A stretch of 64,000 nucleotides of DNA from Paenibacillus silvae (lineage in GTDB: Bacteria; Bacillota; Bacilli; Paenibacillales; Paenibacillaceae): NCBI RefSeq assembly GCF_014639235.1, contig NZ_BMFU01000008.1, positions 1 through 64,000 of the forward strand. The letters are read 5' to 3'. Made by a program: the position numbers and the translations under genes. Below are positions 24,436-33,689 of the stretch, one piece after another (the first letter of the stretch is position 1; every line of letters starts with the position of its first letter). The notes below the pieces were generated by a model. That model saw nothing but the letters and a program-made list of their open reading frames with translations. It made no database searches and had not been told where the DNA came from.

Positions 24436-26778
24436 ATGCGTACACATGGTTTGAAACGTTTCGCCAGTTGGTCTTTATCCATTCTCTTAGGCACATCACT
24501 TCTGCTCACACCGCTCGCTTCAGAAAGCGCTCACGCGGCTGAGGCAGATCAGGAAACCACCATTACTCTGCTGGGTACCTCTGACATTCACGGTCGGTTT
24601 ATGCCATGGGACTATGCACTCGATGGGCCTAATCCGTCTGGCAGCATGACTCAGCTCTACACGATGGTGAAAAAAGTCCGCTCCGAAAATCCAAACATGA
24701 TTCTGCTGGATGCCGGAGATATGATTCAGGATAACTCCGCCGAGCTGTTCAATGATCAGCCGCAGTCTCCTATGATGGTAGCGATGAATGAAATGAATTA
24801 TGATGCCTGGGTTATGGGTAACCATGAGTTTAACTTTGGTCTGGACGTGCTGGAGAAGATTTCTTCCCAGTTCAAGGGCCAGGCGCTTGTCGGTAACATT
24901 TTCAAAGAAAACGGTGACCGTTACATGCCTGCATACACGATTATTGAGCGGGATGGAATCAAAGTAGGTGTCATTGGCATGAACACCCCGATGATTACCG
25001 AGTTTGAGAAAGGAACCAATCATCTGGATGGTGTAACCGTCAAGGACCCGGTCGAGGAGACCCGCAAAGCGATAGCAGAGCTGAAAGGCAAAGTGGACGT
25101 GATGGTTGGACTCATGCATATGGGGCTGGATAACGAGAATGGCAAACCGGGAACCGGGGTGACGGATATCGCCAAGGCCAATCCGGAGCTGGCTGCTATT
25201 TTTGCAGGACACATGCATCAACTAATTGAATCGCAGACGGTAAACGGGGTGCTGATCTCCGAGCCGAACAAATATGGTACACATCTGTCTCGCATCGACC
25301 TGAAATTTGCCAAAGAGGACGGCAAGATCGTGCTCAAGAGCAAGGAAGCCAAGGCACTCGCTGTCAAAAAAGCAGATGGCACGTATGAAATATCCGATCC
25401 TGCCTTGGAACAAACCTTACATCCATTTCACGAGTTCGCTCGTGCGGATGCCAACATTGAGGTAGCTGAGCTGAAAGGAACCAATCTGGTTCCCGCAGAT
25501 GAGATTAAGGGCATTCCAGCGGTACAGATTCAGGAGACCCCCCTTTCCGACTTTTTCACAGAAGTCATGCTGCATTACAGTAAAGCCGATGTGGTTGCAC
25601 ATCAGATTGATAATGACAAGGCCAAGCTCGATGTAGGCCCGATCAAGAAAAAGGATATTGCGTTCAACTACCAGTACACTTTTGGTGAAGTGACCGTATA
25701 TGAAGTGACCGGACGTGATCTGAAGGATTACATGGAATGGTCTGCGGGATACTTTAATTCTACACGCCCTGGAGACGTCACGATCAGTTTCGATCCGAAG
25801 CGCCGTGCCTCCAAGTACAGTACGGATGATTTCTTCGGCGGTGTAACCTATGAGATTGACCTGACCAAGCCGTATGGCAGCCGGATTACGAACCTGAAAT
25901 ATAGCAATGGTAAAGCCGTTCAGGCAGTGGACAACATCAAACTCGGTATGAATGCATACCGGATGGAAGCGTTGATTGCCAAAGGCGGGGCGCTCGAAGG
26001 ACGTAAGTTCACACAGTTCTGGTCGTCCAAGGATGCTAAGGCGTTCGGTGAGATCCAAGGGACCATCCGCAACCTTTCGATTGCCTATCTGAAGGATGTC
26101 ATGGAAGGAGTCTATGAGCCAAAGATTCAGCATAATTGGAAAATCACCGGCGTAGACCTGACTGCACCAGAACGTGCAGATGTTGTTGAGCTGATTAACG
26201 ATGGTGTGATGTCCGTGCCAACAACGGAAGACGGCAAATATACGAACATTGCCTCCATTAATATTTTGGACGCTGTAACTGCGGATGAGATTGAAGCCCT
26301 GTCTTCCAAAGCCGGAGTCGATGCAGCGCAGTTCAAAGGTGTGAAAACAAAGGGCGCATTCTATCAGCAGCTGAACAAAGCTCGCAAAGCCGTAGCTAGC
26401 AAGCCCGGTGAAGGCAGCGAAGGCGGCAAAAACGAAGCAGCAGCTCCTGCACCGGAGAAACCGATGACTACAGCGAAGCCAAAGCCTGCACCAACACCGG
26501 GAGCATCGAAGCCGGATGGAGCTCAACCAGGCAAGCCATCAACGTCCACCGGAAACAGCAAGCCTGCTCCATCTGTCTCAAGCAAAACAGCAAGGGTAAC
26601 AGCGGATTATCTGAACGTACGTGCTGACGCATCCTCCAAAGCCAAAGTGATTACTTCTGTACCGAAGGGTACGATGCTTGAAGTCATCAGCACAGACCAT
26701 GCTTACGGATGGGTTAAAGTGAAGGTGGCTGGACGGACAGCATATGTATATGGCAAGTATGTGACCATTCTAAAATAA
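24436..26778 (+). CDS. Secreted 5'-nucleotidase / 2',3'-cyclic phosphodiesterase with SH3 domain
   Basis: A 780-residue exported enzyme. The signal peptide ends near 'AHA|AEA' (residue 35). The metallophosphoesterase domain has 'LLGTSDIHGRF' (D50, H52), 'LLDAGDMIQD', 'VMGNHEFNFG', 'VGLMHMG' and 'FAGHMHQLI' metal sites. A 5'-nucleotidase C-terminal substrate domain follows (about 350-570). Next are a helical region and a Pro/Ala/Lys/Thr linker (about 655-715), then a bacterial SH3 domain ('ARVTADYLNVRADASSKAKV', to the end) that binds the wall. It releases phosphate and nucleosides from extracellular nucleotides. An AAGGGAG site precedes the ATG. A MITE lies directly upstream. Confidence 0.9.
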   Translation: MRTHGLKRFASWSLSILLGTSLLLTPLASESAHAAEADQETTITLLGTSDIHGRFMPWDYALDGPNPSGSMTQLYTMVKKVRSENPNMILLDAGDMIQDNSAELFNDQPQSPMMVAMNEMNYDAWVMGNHEFNFGLDVLEKISSQFKGQALVGNIFKENGDRYMPAYTIIERDGIKVGVIGMNTPMITEFEKGTNHLDGVTVKDPVEETRKAIAELKGKVDVMVGLMHMGLDNENGKPGTGVTDIAKANPELAAIFAGHMHQLIESQTVNGVLISEPNKYGTHLSRIDLKFAKEDGKIVLKSKEAKALAVKKADGTYEISDPALEQTLHPFHEFARADANIEVAELKGTNLVPADEIKGIPAVQIQETPLSDFFTEVMLHYSKADVVAHQIDNDKAKLDVGPIKKKDIAFNYQYTFGEVTVYEVTGRDLKDYMEWSAGYFNSTRPGDVTISFDPKRRASKYSTDDFFGGVTYEIDLTKPYGSRITNLKYSNGKAVQAVDNIKLGMNAYRMEALIAKGGALEGRKFTQFWSSKDAKAFGEIQGTIRNLSIAYLKDVMEGVYEPKIQHNWKITGVDLTAPERADVVELINDGVMSVPTTEDGKYTNIASINILDAVTADEIEALSSKAGVDAAQFKGVKTKGAFYQQLNKARKAVASKPGEGSEGGKNEAAAPAPEKPMTTAKPKPAPTPGASKPDGAQPGKPSTSTGNSKPAPSVSSKTARVTADYLNVRADASSKAKVITSVPKGTMLEVISTDHAYGWVKVKVAGRTAYVYGKYVTILK

Positions 26779-26798
26779 TCACTACACTACTGAAATTC

Positions 26799-26844
26799 GG
26801 GGCGATGCATCCCATGTCATTATGGGGCGGCATCGCCCCTTTTT
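26799..26844 (+). terminator. Rho-independent terminator after the nucleotidase gene
   Basis: Stem GGGGCGATGC (26799-26808) / GCATCGCCCC (26830-26839) followed by TTTTTG. Confidence 0.85.
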
Positions 26845-27791
26845 GATACGGACTATGATCCAGCCCACCACCCCCCACTACAAAGCATCAAGCCTTAATG
26901 CTACAAATCGTTTCACGTGGAACGTTGCGCACTGGGTAACTCGGCGCTGCTTAAAGTTTATTGGGTGACTCCTGGTTTGAAAGAATGCTGCGTGGAAGGC
27001 CTCAATTCCCCGCGCCTGGACTATCGTTCATATGGATTACGTTATAATACTTACGTTGAAAACGGTGGCTGAAACCACGTAGCTGAAACTGAACTGACCA
27101 GAGCAGATTGATTCGGATTACCCTGGTCCTGCAGTCAAAGTATCCGATAAAAGGATCAGACAATGGAAGCTGCAAACGGCATTACAATCAGATTGCTAAT
27201 GGAATCACTAACGATCTCAGGAAACGCTATTTGGGCTATATTTTGCGTTTTTATTTTCTAACGAATTCAGGAAAGCTTATTCAATGAGATTCATATAAAA
27301 AATAGTGTTTATCGTGGATTTTCAGCGAAATAAGGTTTCTGGAGATCGTTACAATTATAGAAGCCCTTATATTCCCCAAATAAGCTCATCTGAAATCGTT
27401 ACAATATACACGGTATCCGGATTGTGCTTCAAATTCGCGATTTCAGCCTTCATAAGTAGCAGTTAACCGATAAAAAGGGCGATTGATAGATCATCATTAG
27501 AGGTCTACGGATCTACCGATCTACGGATGCACCAATAAACCTGACACACGGATACACTGGTGGTGCACTCCTACACTAGCTAATACACAATATAGAGAAT
27601 TGATATACCCCTGTAATGTGAAGCCTTTTTATTTACCACCCTTCATTACTTGCACATAGGGTATAATAAGGCGAGTATACGGTACATGTACGGAGCAATA
27701 CTTATAAGTAAAATCATGGGGATGTGGTATAGGCCAACGTCACATGAGTACACTGTCCGCATCCCAAACTATAACGCAAAAGAGGTAAACG
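26845..27791. other. Long non-coding region upstream of dbpA
   Basis: About 950 bp without a supported gene in either strand. It holds a four-copy repeat cluster (27208-27402), short iterations of 'TCTACGGAT' near 27510-27530, and a TATAAT (GGGTATAATAAGG, near 27663) about 130 bp before dbpA that could be its promoter, implying a long leader. DEAD-box helicase genes often have long regulated leaders; no known riboswitch fold was recognised. Confidence 0.45.
27208..27402. repeat. Four copies of a 28-bp motif in nested inverted order
   Basis: The motif reads approximately (C/G)TAACGATYTCAGGAAA then NCTTATTTGGG. Copies 1 (27208-27236) and 2 (27258-27285) are on the plus strand; copies 3 (27325-27352) and 4 (27373-27402) are reverse complements. 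Copy 2 can pair with copy 3 and copy 1 with copy 4, giving a nested palindrome about 195 bp long with a loop near 27286-27324. The copies differ by several substitutions, so they are old. Confidence 0.65.
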
Positions 27792-29237
27792 ATGATTAAA
27801 CCGCATTTTAAAGATTACGGACTGAGTGATGAAATCGTGAGAGCATTGGACAGTCTGGGCTATGAGCAGCCTACCGAGGTTCAGACACAGGTTATTCCTG
27901 TTGCACTGGAGAAGCAGGATCTGGTCGTTAAATCCCAGACGGGCAGTGGCAAAACAGCCGCATATGGCATCCCGCTCTGTGAGCTGGTTGACTGGAACGA
28001 AAATAAACCTCAGGCCTTGATTTTGACGCCTACACGAGAGCTGGCCTTGCAGGTCAATGAAGATATCACGAACATCGGACGTTTTAAACGCATTAAAGCA
28101 ACCGCGCTGTACGGACAATCCCCTTTTCATATTCAGAAAGCCGAGCTGAAACAACGAACCCACGTTGCCGTTGGTACACCGGGCCGGGTTCTCGATCATA
28201 TTGAACGGGGCACGCTGCCGCTGGAGCGCATAGCTTATCTGGTCATTGACGAAGCCGATGAGATGCTGAACATGGGCTTTATCGAGACGGTACAGGCCAT
28301 AATCCAGGCGCTGCCGCAGGATCGCACAACGATGCTGTTCTCCGCAACGTTTCCGGAAGACGTAGCCAAGCTGTCCCGTCAGTATATGAACACCCCTGTA
28401 GAGATCGAGATCAAAGCCAGCGGACTCACCACAGCCACGATTGAGCATGCCGTGATTCATACATCGGAAGTGAATAAAACCGCTCTGTTGCAGGACTTGT
28501 TTATTATGGAGAACCCGGATAGCTGCATCGTATTCTGCCGTACACAGGAGAATGTGGATAAGCTGTTTCGGGTCATGGCTGACCTGGACTACCCGGTGGA
28601 CCGTATTCATGGCGGTATGGAGCAGGATGAACGGATTGAAGTCATGAACGCCTTCAGGCGCGGACAATTCCGCTATCTGGTGGCAACCGATGTAGCCGCT
28701 CGAGGTATTGATATTACGAATATCACTCACGTGATCAACTATGATATCCCGCTGGAAAAAGAAAGCTACGTGCACCGTACAGGCCGTACGGGTCGCGCAG
28801 GGCAAACCGGCAGAGCCTTCACGCTGTTGACACCGAAGGACGGCAGACGTCTTGCCGAGATTGAAGCCTATATCGGATTTAAAATTCCTGTTGTGAAAGC
28901 TGCTTCTGAAGAAGAAGTAGATCGCCATAGGGAAGCCTTTGAGCAGCGGCTTCGAATTGTACCCGAACGCAAAAAGGACAAGCGTGAGCAGCTGAACCAG
29001 CAGATTATGAAGCTGAACTTCAACGGTGGCAAGAAGAAAAAGCTGCGGGCTGTTGATTTTGTAGGCACAATTGCCAAGATTGAAGGCGTCAGCGCAGACG
29101 ATATCGGCATCATTACTATCCTGGATAACGTGACCGACGTAGAGATTCTGAACGGCAAAGGTCCACTCGTGCTGGAGGTTATGCAACATACGACGATCAA
29201 ACGCATGCAGCTCAAGGTGCGCAAAGGCCGCAAATAA
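27792..29237 (+). CDS. dbpA: DEAD-box ATP-dependent RNA helicase DbpA/YxiN
   Basis: A 481-residue helicase, the usual DbpA length. N-terminal motifs: Q motif 'GYEQPTEVQTQVIP', motif I 'SQTGSGKTAA', Ia 'PTRELALQV', 'GTPGR', II 'VIDEADEML' and III 'SATFPE'. C-terminal motifs: 'VFCRTQENVD', 'HGGMEQDER', 'VATDVAARGIDI' and VI 'YVHRTGRTGRAG'. The last 75 residues ('KKKKLRAVDFVGTIAKIEGVSADDIGIITI') form the DbpA RNA-binding domain, which targets hairpin 92 of 23S rRNA. It acts in 50S subunit maturation. The ribosome site is AAGAGGT. A hairpin at 29371-29408 may end the transcript. Confidence 0.93.
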   Translation: MIKPHFKDYGLSDEIVRALDSLGYEQPTEVQTQVIPVALEKQDLVVKSQTGSGKTAAYGIPLCELVDWNENKPQALILTPTRELALQVNEDITNIGRFKRIKATALYGQSPFHIQKAELKQRTHVAVGTPGRVLDHIERGTLPLERIAYLVIDEADEMLNMGFIETVQAIIQALPQDRTTMLFSATFPEDVAKLSRQYMNTPVEIEIKASGLTTATIEHAVIHTSEVNKTALLQDLFIMENPDSCIVFCRTQENVDKLFRVMADLDYPVDRIHGGMEQDERIEVMNAFRRGQFRYLVATDVAARGIDITNITHVINYDIPLEKESYVHRTGRTGRAGQTGRAFTLLTPKDGRRLAEIEAYIGFKIPVVKAASEEEVDRHREAFEQRLRIVPERKKDKREQLNQQIMKLNFNGGKKKKLRAVDFVGTIAKIEGVSADDIGIITILDNVTDVEILNGKGPLVLEVMQHTTIKRMQLKVRKGRK

Positions 29238-29370
29238 CAATATCCCATCGCATAATCAAACCAAAGGTAGGTATGCCGCAATCTCAATACGAGGATAAAT
29301 ACACAAACTCTGGAGACAGATAGACAGATCATACCCAGTAGTGGAAGTACCTCATCATCCAGTTATAGAG

Positions 29371-29408
29371 CAAGGGATAACAGGTCTCCAGTGGCCCGTT
29401 ATCCCTTG
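29371..29408 (+). terminator. Hairpin after dbpA, probable terminator
   Basis: Perfect 11-bp stem CAAGGGATAAC (29371-29381) / GTTATCCCTTG (29398-29408); the T tail is weak (TCTGCTCTTT). It separates dbpA from the Fur-controlled gene. Confidence 0.55.
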
Positions 29409-29422
29409 TCTGCTCTTTACGT

Positions 29423-29437
29423 TGAGAATCATTATCA
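29423..29437. promoter_or_regulatory. Fur box upstream of the AraC-SBP gene
   Basis: TGAGAATCATTATCA matches the 7-1-7 Fur operator TGATAATnATTATCA with one mismatch. It overlaps an AT-rich promoter region (a TATAAT at 29440-29445, just 3' of the box) 43 bp before the ATG, so iron should repress the gene. Confidence 0.8.
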
Positions 29438-29479
29438 ATATAATATAAGAAATGCCCTCATGGTAGGAGGATGGTACAG

Positions 29480-31462
29480 ATGACCCTTACACTAGACGAT
29501 CACATCTATTGGTGGAATTATGCTTCAATCCAGGTCATGGATATTCGGCTTGCCGTGCTGGAGCCAGGAGAGAACCTGCAACGTTATCAACTCCCGGCAC
29601 ATGCATTTGTATATGTGCTGGATGGTCATGCCACATTACAGCTAGACCACAACGTGTATAATCTGAGACGATTCCATGTCCTTCAAGGAGGCCGGGGAGC
29701 TTTATTAAATATTACCGCAGAAGAGCGATTTGAATATTATTTAATTCTGTACAGAGCTATTCTAATGTTACCCGCTTCTCATCCTCTGAAGAAACGACCG
29801 CTGCCCGATAGTCCCTTCCTGCATCAGTGTGTGTTCCTCCCGGAATATCCCATTTCACTGCTGCGCAAGCTGGAAGATATGTACGAGCACTGGACGATAC
29901 AGGACAGACTCCATCAGTTACAGGCACGAGCGCTGTTCTATTCGTTTGTTCACGCCCTTCTCTCACAGATGAAGCAGCAAGGTATCAACCCCGTCCCTCC
30001 TGATCTGCCAGCCCAAGTGATACATTATATGGAACAGCATTACATGGAACCCATCACGTTGCAATCTCTGGCAGACCTGTTCGATTGCAGCATCAGCTAT
30101 CTGACCAAACTATTCAAATCTCGTGTAAAGGAAAGCCCCATCCGGCTTCTAGCAATTATTCGCATACAACAGGCTGCCCGAATGCTAACACACGCAGACA
30201 CGCCACTTCAGGAGATCGCTGAACTCGTTGGATACCCGGATGCCCATACGTTGAGCCGCAGTTTCAAAAAAGTATATGGCGTAACTCCCACGCAGTACCG
30301 GGCAGTTATTGCTCAGAACGGAAGCTACATACCGGATTTGCCCAAGGTGCGTACCCGATCTGCCCTTGTTGCCACTGGAACCCAATGCTATAGTTTCATT
30401 GATTACGATTCTCATTTACATCCAAGCGGAGGTTTATCCATGGTTAAGACAAAACGATCATCATCCATCGCCACAGCGGCATTGCTCTTGTGCTTCACCC
30501 TGATTCTCTCGGCATGTGCCGGCGGATCAACAGCCACGAACAACGCTGGAACAGGAACGGCAACGGAAGCAGGAGTAACTCAGCAGAAACAGCCAGCATC
30601 GACCGATACTTCCACCCCAGCGACTCAGACCTATACAGATAGTAGAGGAACGATCACCATTCCCGCCCATCCGCAGCGAATTGTCGATCTGACGGGCAGT
30701 GCCATCGGTAATTTACTGGTGCTGGGTGTCAAGCCCGTAGCATCGACTTATGATGCCATGCAAAACCCTTATCATAAAGGCATGCTGGAAGGCATCGTCG
30801 ATCTGGGAGAAGGCAGCAATGTGGAAGCCATACTGAATCTGGAACCCGATCTGATCATCGCGTATGACTATCTGGTGGACAACCAGTATGAAGCTTTGTC
30901 CCAAATTGCTCCTGTCGTGAGTCTGAAATATGGTGCGGCAAATCCCCAGGAATTATTGTTAGAATTCGGCAAGTTAACGGGCAAAGAGAAGGAAGCTCAA
31001 GCTTGGATAGACCAGTGGAATCAGAAAATTGCCAAAGTTAAACCACAGATTCAGGCGGTCGTAGGCGATCAGACCGTGTCCATCCTTCAGCCCTACTCCA
31101 AAGGAATCTATGCATGGGGTAACAAAGGTGCACGCGGCGGGGAGATTCTATATGGAGAATTTGGCTTGAAAGCTCCTCCTCTGATTCAGAAGGAACTAAT
31201 TGACGGGGAAGGCACAGGTGCAAGCTTATCCTTGGAGCAACTACATGAATATGCGGGCGATTATGTTTTTACAAGCAACTGGGGCTGGGATGAAGGCAAT
31301 CCTGATGTGGTCTATGAAAGCAATGTCTGGAAGGCGCTTCCTGCTGTCAAAAACAAACAGGTGTATTTCATCAACGCAGAAGGCTCATTCTATAATGACC
31401 CGATTTCTCTGGAGGCACAGCTGCAATTTATTGAGGAGAGCCTCCTGAACACATCCAAATAA
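29480..31462 (+). CDS. AraC-family regulator fused in frame to a siderophore-binding lipoprotein
   Basis: A single open frame of 660 codons. Residues 1-about 275 are an AraC regulator: an N-terminal cupin-like sensor, then two helix-turn-helix motifs ('ITLQSLADLFDCSISYLTKL', 'PLQEIAELVGYPDAHTLSRS'). After a linker of some 45 residues a complete lipoprotein begins: MVKTKRSSSIATAALLLCFT, lipobox 'LSAC', Thr/Ala spacer, then a TroA/FepB-type binding domain ('RIVDLTGSAIGNLLVLGVKP', 'LEPDLIIAYDY'). An ATG at 30440 has its own GGAGG seven bases upstream, so the lipoprotein (340 residues) is probably also or only made separately. The start at 29480 is preferred because AGGAGG abuts the ATG at 29471. 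A similar regulator/binder pairing is known in Bacillus Btr. The Fur box fits iron uptake; no permease lies nearby. Confidence 0.82.
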   Translation: MTLTLDDHIYWWNYASIQVMDIRLAVLEPGENLQRYQLPAHAFVYVLDGHATLQLDHNVYNLRRFHVLQGGRGALLNITAEERFEYYLILYRAILMLPASHPLKKRPLPDSPFLHQCVFLPEYPISLLRKLEDMYEHWTIQDRLHQLQARALFYSFVHALLSQMKQQGINPVPPDLPAQVIHYMEQHYMEPITLQSLADLFDCSISYLTKLFKSRVKESPIRLLAIIRIQQAARMLTHADTPLQEIAELVGYPDAHTLSRSFKKVYGVTPTQYRAVIAQNGSYIPDLPKVRTRSALVATGTQCYSFIDYDSHLHPSGGLSMVKTKRSSSIATAALLLCFTLILSACAGGSTATNNAGTGTATEAGVTQQKQPASTDTSTPATQTYTDSRGTITIPAHPQRIVDLTGSAIGNLLVLGVKPVASTYDAMQNPYHKGMLEGIVDLGEGSNVEAILNLEPDLIIAYDYLVDNQYEALSQIAPVVSLKYGAANPQELLLEFGKLTGKEKEAQAWIDQWNQKIAKVKPQIQAVVGDQTVSILQPYSKGIYAWGNKGARGGEILYGEFGLKAPPLIQKELIDGEGTGASLSLEQLHEYAGDYVFTSNWGWDEGNPDVVYESNVWKALPAVKNKQVYFINAEGSFYNDPISLEAQLQFIEESLLNTSK

Positions 31463-31568
31463 CTGCCAGCTAATAGCTGAGCATTCGCGCACCTAGCTCA
31501 CCTAAATTAGCGTCTGCACCTGTTATACTCATAAGCAGGCACATTCATTGTGCGGATAACGCTGAATA

Positions 31569-31610
31569 AATCCCCTCCTCCATCACTATGGAATCGGAGG
31601 GGATTTTTTG
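31569..31610 (+). terminator. Rho-independent terminator after the AraC-SBP gene
   Basis: Perfect 10-bp stem AATCCCCTCC (31569-31578) / GGAGGGGATT (31596-31605) followed by TTTTTG. It lies between convergent genes. Confidence 0.85.
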
Positions 31611-31747
31611 TTGCCAAGTTAATGAATCATCATGTGATTTCACCTTTTTTTCTTACGTGCTACTCCAGAAGAACATCTGAGCATTCCCCTCAATTACAAA
31701 TTGATTCATAGATCCGTTCTTCCCCAATCCCGCATACACTTCACATG

Positions 31748-32524
31748 TTATAGATGCGATCCACCGCTGGCATCAAGACACTGCCCGGTAACCCAGCGGC
31801 TGTCCGCCGAAGCAAGAAATGCAGCCACATCTGCGACATCCTCCGGCTCTCCCCAGCGGTTCAAGACAGACAAGCCTGCTGCATATGCCTGTCCTTGCGA
31901 GTTCGTGAGTGTTCCTGCATTCATCTCTGTATTAATAATGCCCGGCTGGATTGCATTGACCGTAATCTGGCGGCTTCCCAGCTCTTTCGCCAGCAGCTTC
32001 GTGAAGGTATCCACCGCTCCCTTCGTCATGCTATAGGCAAACACTCCTGGGGAAGCCACTCGTGTAACAAAAGAAGAAATATTGATGATTCGCCCTCCAT
32101 CCCGCAGACGCGGAACTGCCTGCTGCGTTACAAACAGGGGAGCTTTTACATTTATGTTCATCACTTCGTTGAAGGAAGCCTCTGTCGTCTGCTCCAGATC
32201 GAGAATCTGCCCGATCCCTGCGTTATTTACCAGAATGTCCAGCCTGCTGTCCCGTCCATGCTTCTGAACAGCATCATCAACCTTGGCAAATAATGTATGA
32301 ATGCCACCCAGCGTGCGTAAATCAGCTCCAATGGCTTGGGCCTGTCCGCCATGATCTGTAATATGCCGCACAACCTGCTCTGCTTCGGCTTGCCGCGTCC
32401 CGAAGTGCACAAGCACATACGCGCCCTCCTGTGCCAGACGGATTGCAATACTGCGTCCAATACCTCTGCTCGCTCCTGTGACCAGAGCCAATTGTCCTTC
32501 CAGTCTTCTGCATGTCTCGTTCAT
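31748..32524 (-). CDS. Short-chain dehydrogenase/reductase (SDR)
   Basis: A 258-residue classical SDR: the NAD(P) fold 'ALVTGASRGIGRSIAIRL', 'DILVNNAGIGQI', a Ser in 'IINISSFVTRV', the catalytic Tyr-x-x-x-Lys in 'FAYSMTKGAVDTF', and 'NAIQPGIINTEM'. Such enzymes interconvert hydroxyl and keto groups in small molecules; FabG-like and glucose-dehydrogenase-like members look alike at this level, so the substrate is not assigned. AGGGGG lies nine bases before the ATG. A single-gene unit, convergent with the AraC-SBP gene. Confidence 0.88.
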   Translation of the reverse strand: MNETCRRLEGQLALVTGASRGIGRSIAIRLAQEGAYVLVHFGTRQAEAEQVVRHITDHGGQAQAIGADLRTLGGIHTLFAKVDDAVQKHGRDSRLDILVNNAGIGQILDLEQTTEASFNEVMNINVKAPLFVTQQAVPRLRDGGRIINISSFVTRVASPGVFAYSMTKGAVDTFTKLLAKELGSRQITVNAIQPGIINTEMNAGTLTNSQGQAYAAGLSVLNRWGEPEDVADVAAFLASADSRWVTGQCLDASGGSHL

Positions 32525-32646
32525 AACGTTATCCCCCTACTGAATTAAGTAGCACCCGTCACGGGTACAGGACAGTTATATCATGAGACGACATACACAA
32601 TGTTGCTCTCATATTCGGCACGGACAATCCGATCAGCATATGTAGA

Positions 32647-33435
32647 TCATATCCGTATATCCTCTGAGCGAAGCTGGAGCTCCCGCTGAATCCGATCGGC
32701 TTCAGTCACCTTAAAGACCACTGCGGGCGTATATCGCTGCGTTATGAGATCATAGGGCGATTCAGAATCTGACGCAGACTTCAGCTGGAACAATTGATAG
32801 AAATACAGACTGCTCGGTTGATGTGAGCTTCTATGTCTGGGTGGCACCTCATAGGTCAAGTAGGGGAATTGGGATAAATCCGGCGACGATTTTTTTGGAA
32901 TAGCTTTGTCAGTATGGGCACCCTCAACTAGGCGGTTCCACCGGGGATCATCGTTCATATCCTCAAGCAGGTTATAACGGGTTGAAGGCATTTTTGTATT
33001 TTCAAGGATCAAAGGGGTTGCATCCACCGTATTCGTCCTCGCGTATCCATATACATATATCTCCTGGCCTCGCTCCAGACTTCCATCCGTTCGATACAAG
33101 CTGGCATAGAATAAAGCCTGCAGCGGAGAGGTTGTCAGCTCCAGCAGGTTCGTTGGCTGGCCCTCCTGATGACACCAGGCCAGTACATGCTCCTGTTCCC
33201 ATATACCCGTTTCATCCGCCATATCGTGCATATAATCATTCACGACATCGACATAGTATTGCGGGTTATCGCGAAGTAATCGAGAGAAGGTGTGGCGCAA
33301 TAAACGGGAATTCTGACAGGAAAAACGCCTGTTTTCTCCGCGAAAATAATAACCGTCCTTCCCGTAAGGAAGCCTCTCGATCGTTGATAAGTAGTCTTCT
33401 ATTGAATTTACCTCACACCACAAGGGATTCATCAT
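32647..33435 (-). CDS. FRG-domain protein
   Basis: A 262-residue soluble protein. 'GKDGYYFRGENRRFSCQNSRLLRHTF' near residue 25 is the hallmark of the FRG domain (named for its Phe-Arg-Gly), and 'GQPTNLLELTTSPLQALFYASLY' near residue 95 is its second conserved block, with acidic and aromatic positions retained. The FRG domain has no established biochemical role; it is widespread in accessory regions of bacterial genomes. GGAGGG is nine bases before the first of two adjacent ATGs. No mobile or defence gene lies beside it here. Confidence 0.75.
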   Translation of the reverse strand: MMNPLWCEVNSIEDYLSTIERLPYGKDGYYFRGENRRFSCQNSRLLRHTFSRLLRDNPQYYVDVVNDYMHDMADETGIWEQEHVLAWCHQEGQPTNLLELTTSPLQALFYASLYRTDGSLERGQEIYVYGYARTNTVDATPLILENTKMPSTRYNLLEDMNDDPRWNRLVEGAHTDKAIPKKSSPDLSQFPYLTYEVPPRHRSSHQPSSLYFYQLFQLKSASDSESPYDLITQRYTPAVVFKVTEADRIQRELQLRSEDIRI

Positions 33436-33645
33436 AACAACCAGCCCTCCCGCACCCTTTACCAGATTTTTTAAAATAAAACACGCTAACAGAAGTATAC
33501 GGCATCCGATCTACCTTGGCTTCATTTCCGTTTCATTTGCATTCGGACCCTCGCTCTTGCTGCTCTTGCCTTCTGGCCTGCTGCTTTGTTCATCTCTCAT
33601 CGAAATGTTCACTTGCCAAAGATTGTAAATCAATTACAATATAAA

Positions 33646-33659
33646 TGAAAGCGCTATTA
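33646..33659 (+). promoter_or_regulatory. cre-like site upstream of the GH43 gene
   Basis: TGAAAGCGCTATTA matches the CcpA operator consensus closely and lies 30 bp before the chosen start codon, in the position of a repressing roadblock. Confidence 0.65.
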
Positions 33660-33689
33660 TTTATTCCTATCATTGTGGAGGTGTACGTA

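Noticed and set aside
25417..26526. 369-codon open frame antisense to the nucleotidase gene
   Set aside because: Shadow of a long high-quality coding frame; no ribosome site, no domain, and low-complexity Arg/Cys content at its start.
27505..27540. Short iterations of TCTACGGAT as a possible CRISPR or tandem array
   Set aside because: Units are too short and irregular, with no spacers of even length and no cas genes nearby.
27714..29240. 508-codon open frame antisense to dbpA
   Set aside because: It mirrors the codon pattern of dbpA exactly, has no ribosome site and encodes a His/Cys/Arg-rich composition with no recognisable domain; dbpA has every helicase motif.
32647..33435. FRG-domain gene as part of an anti-phage defence island
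   Set aside because: Neighbours are ordinary metabolic genes (SDR, GH43); no nuclease, toxin, helicase or mobile gene accompanies it.
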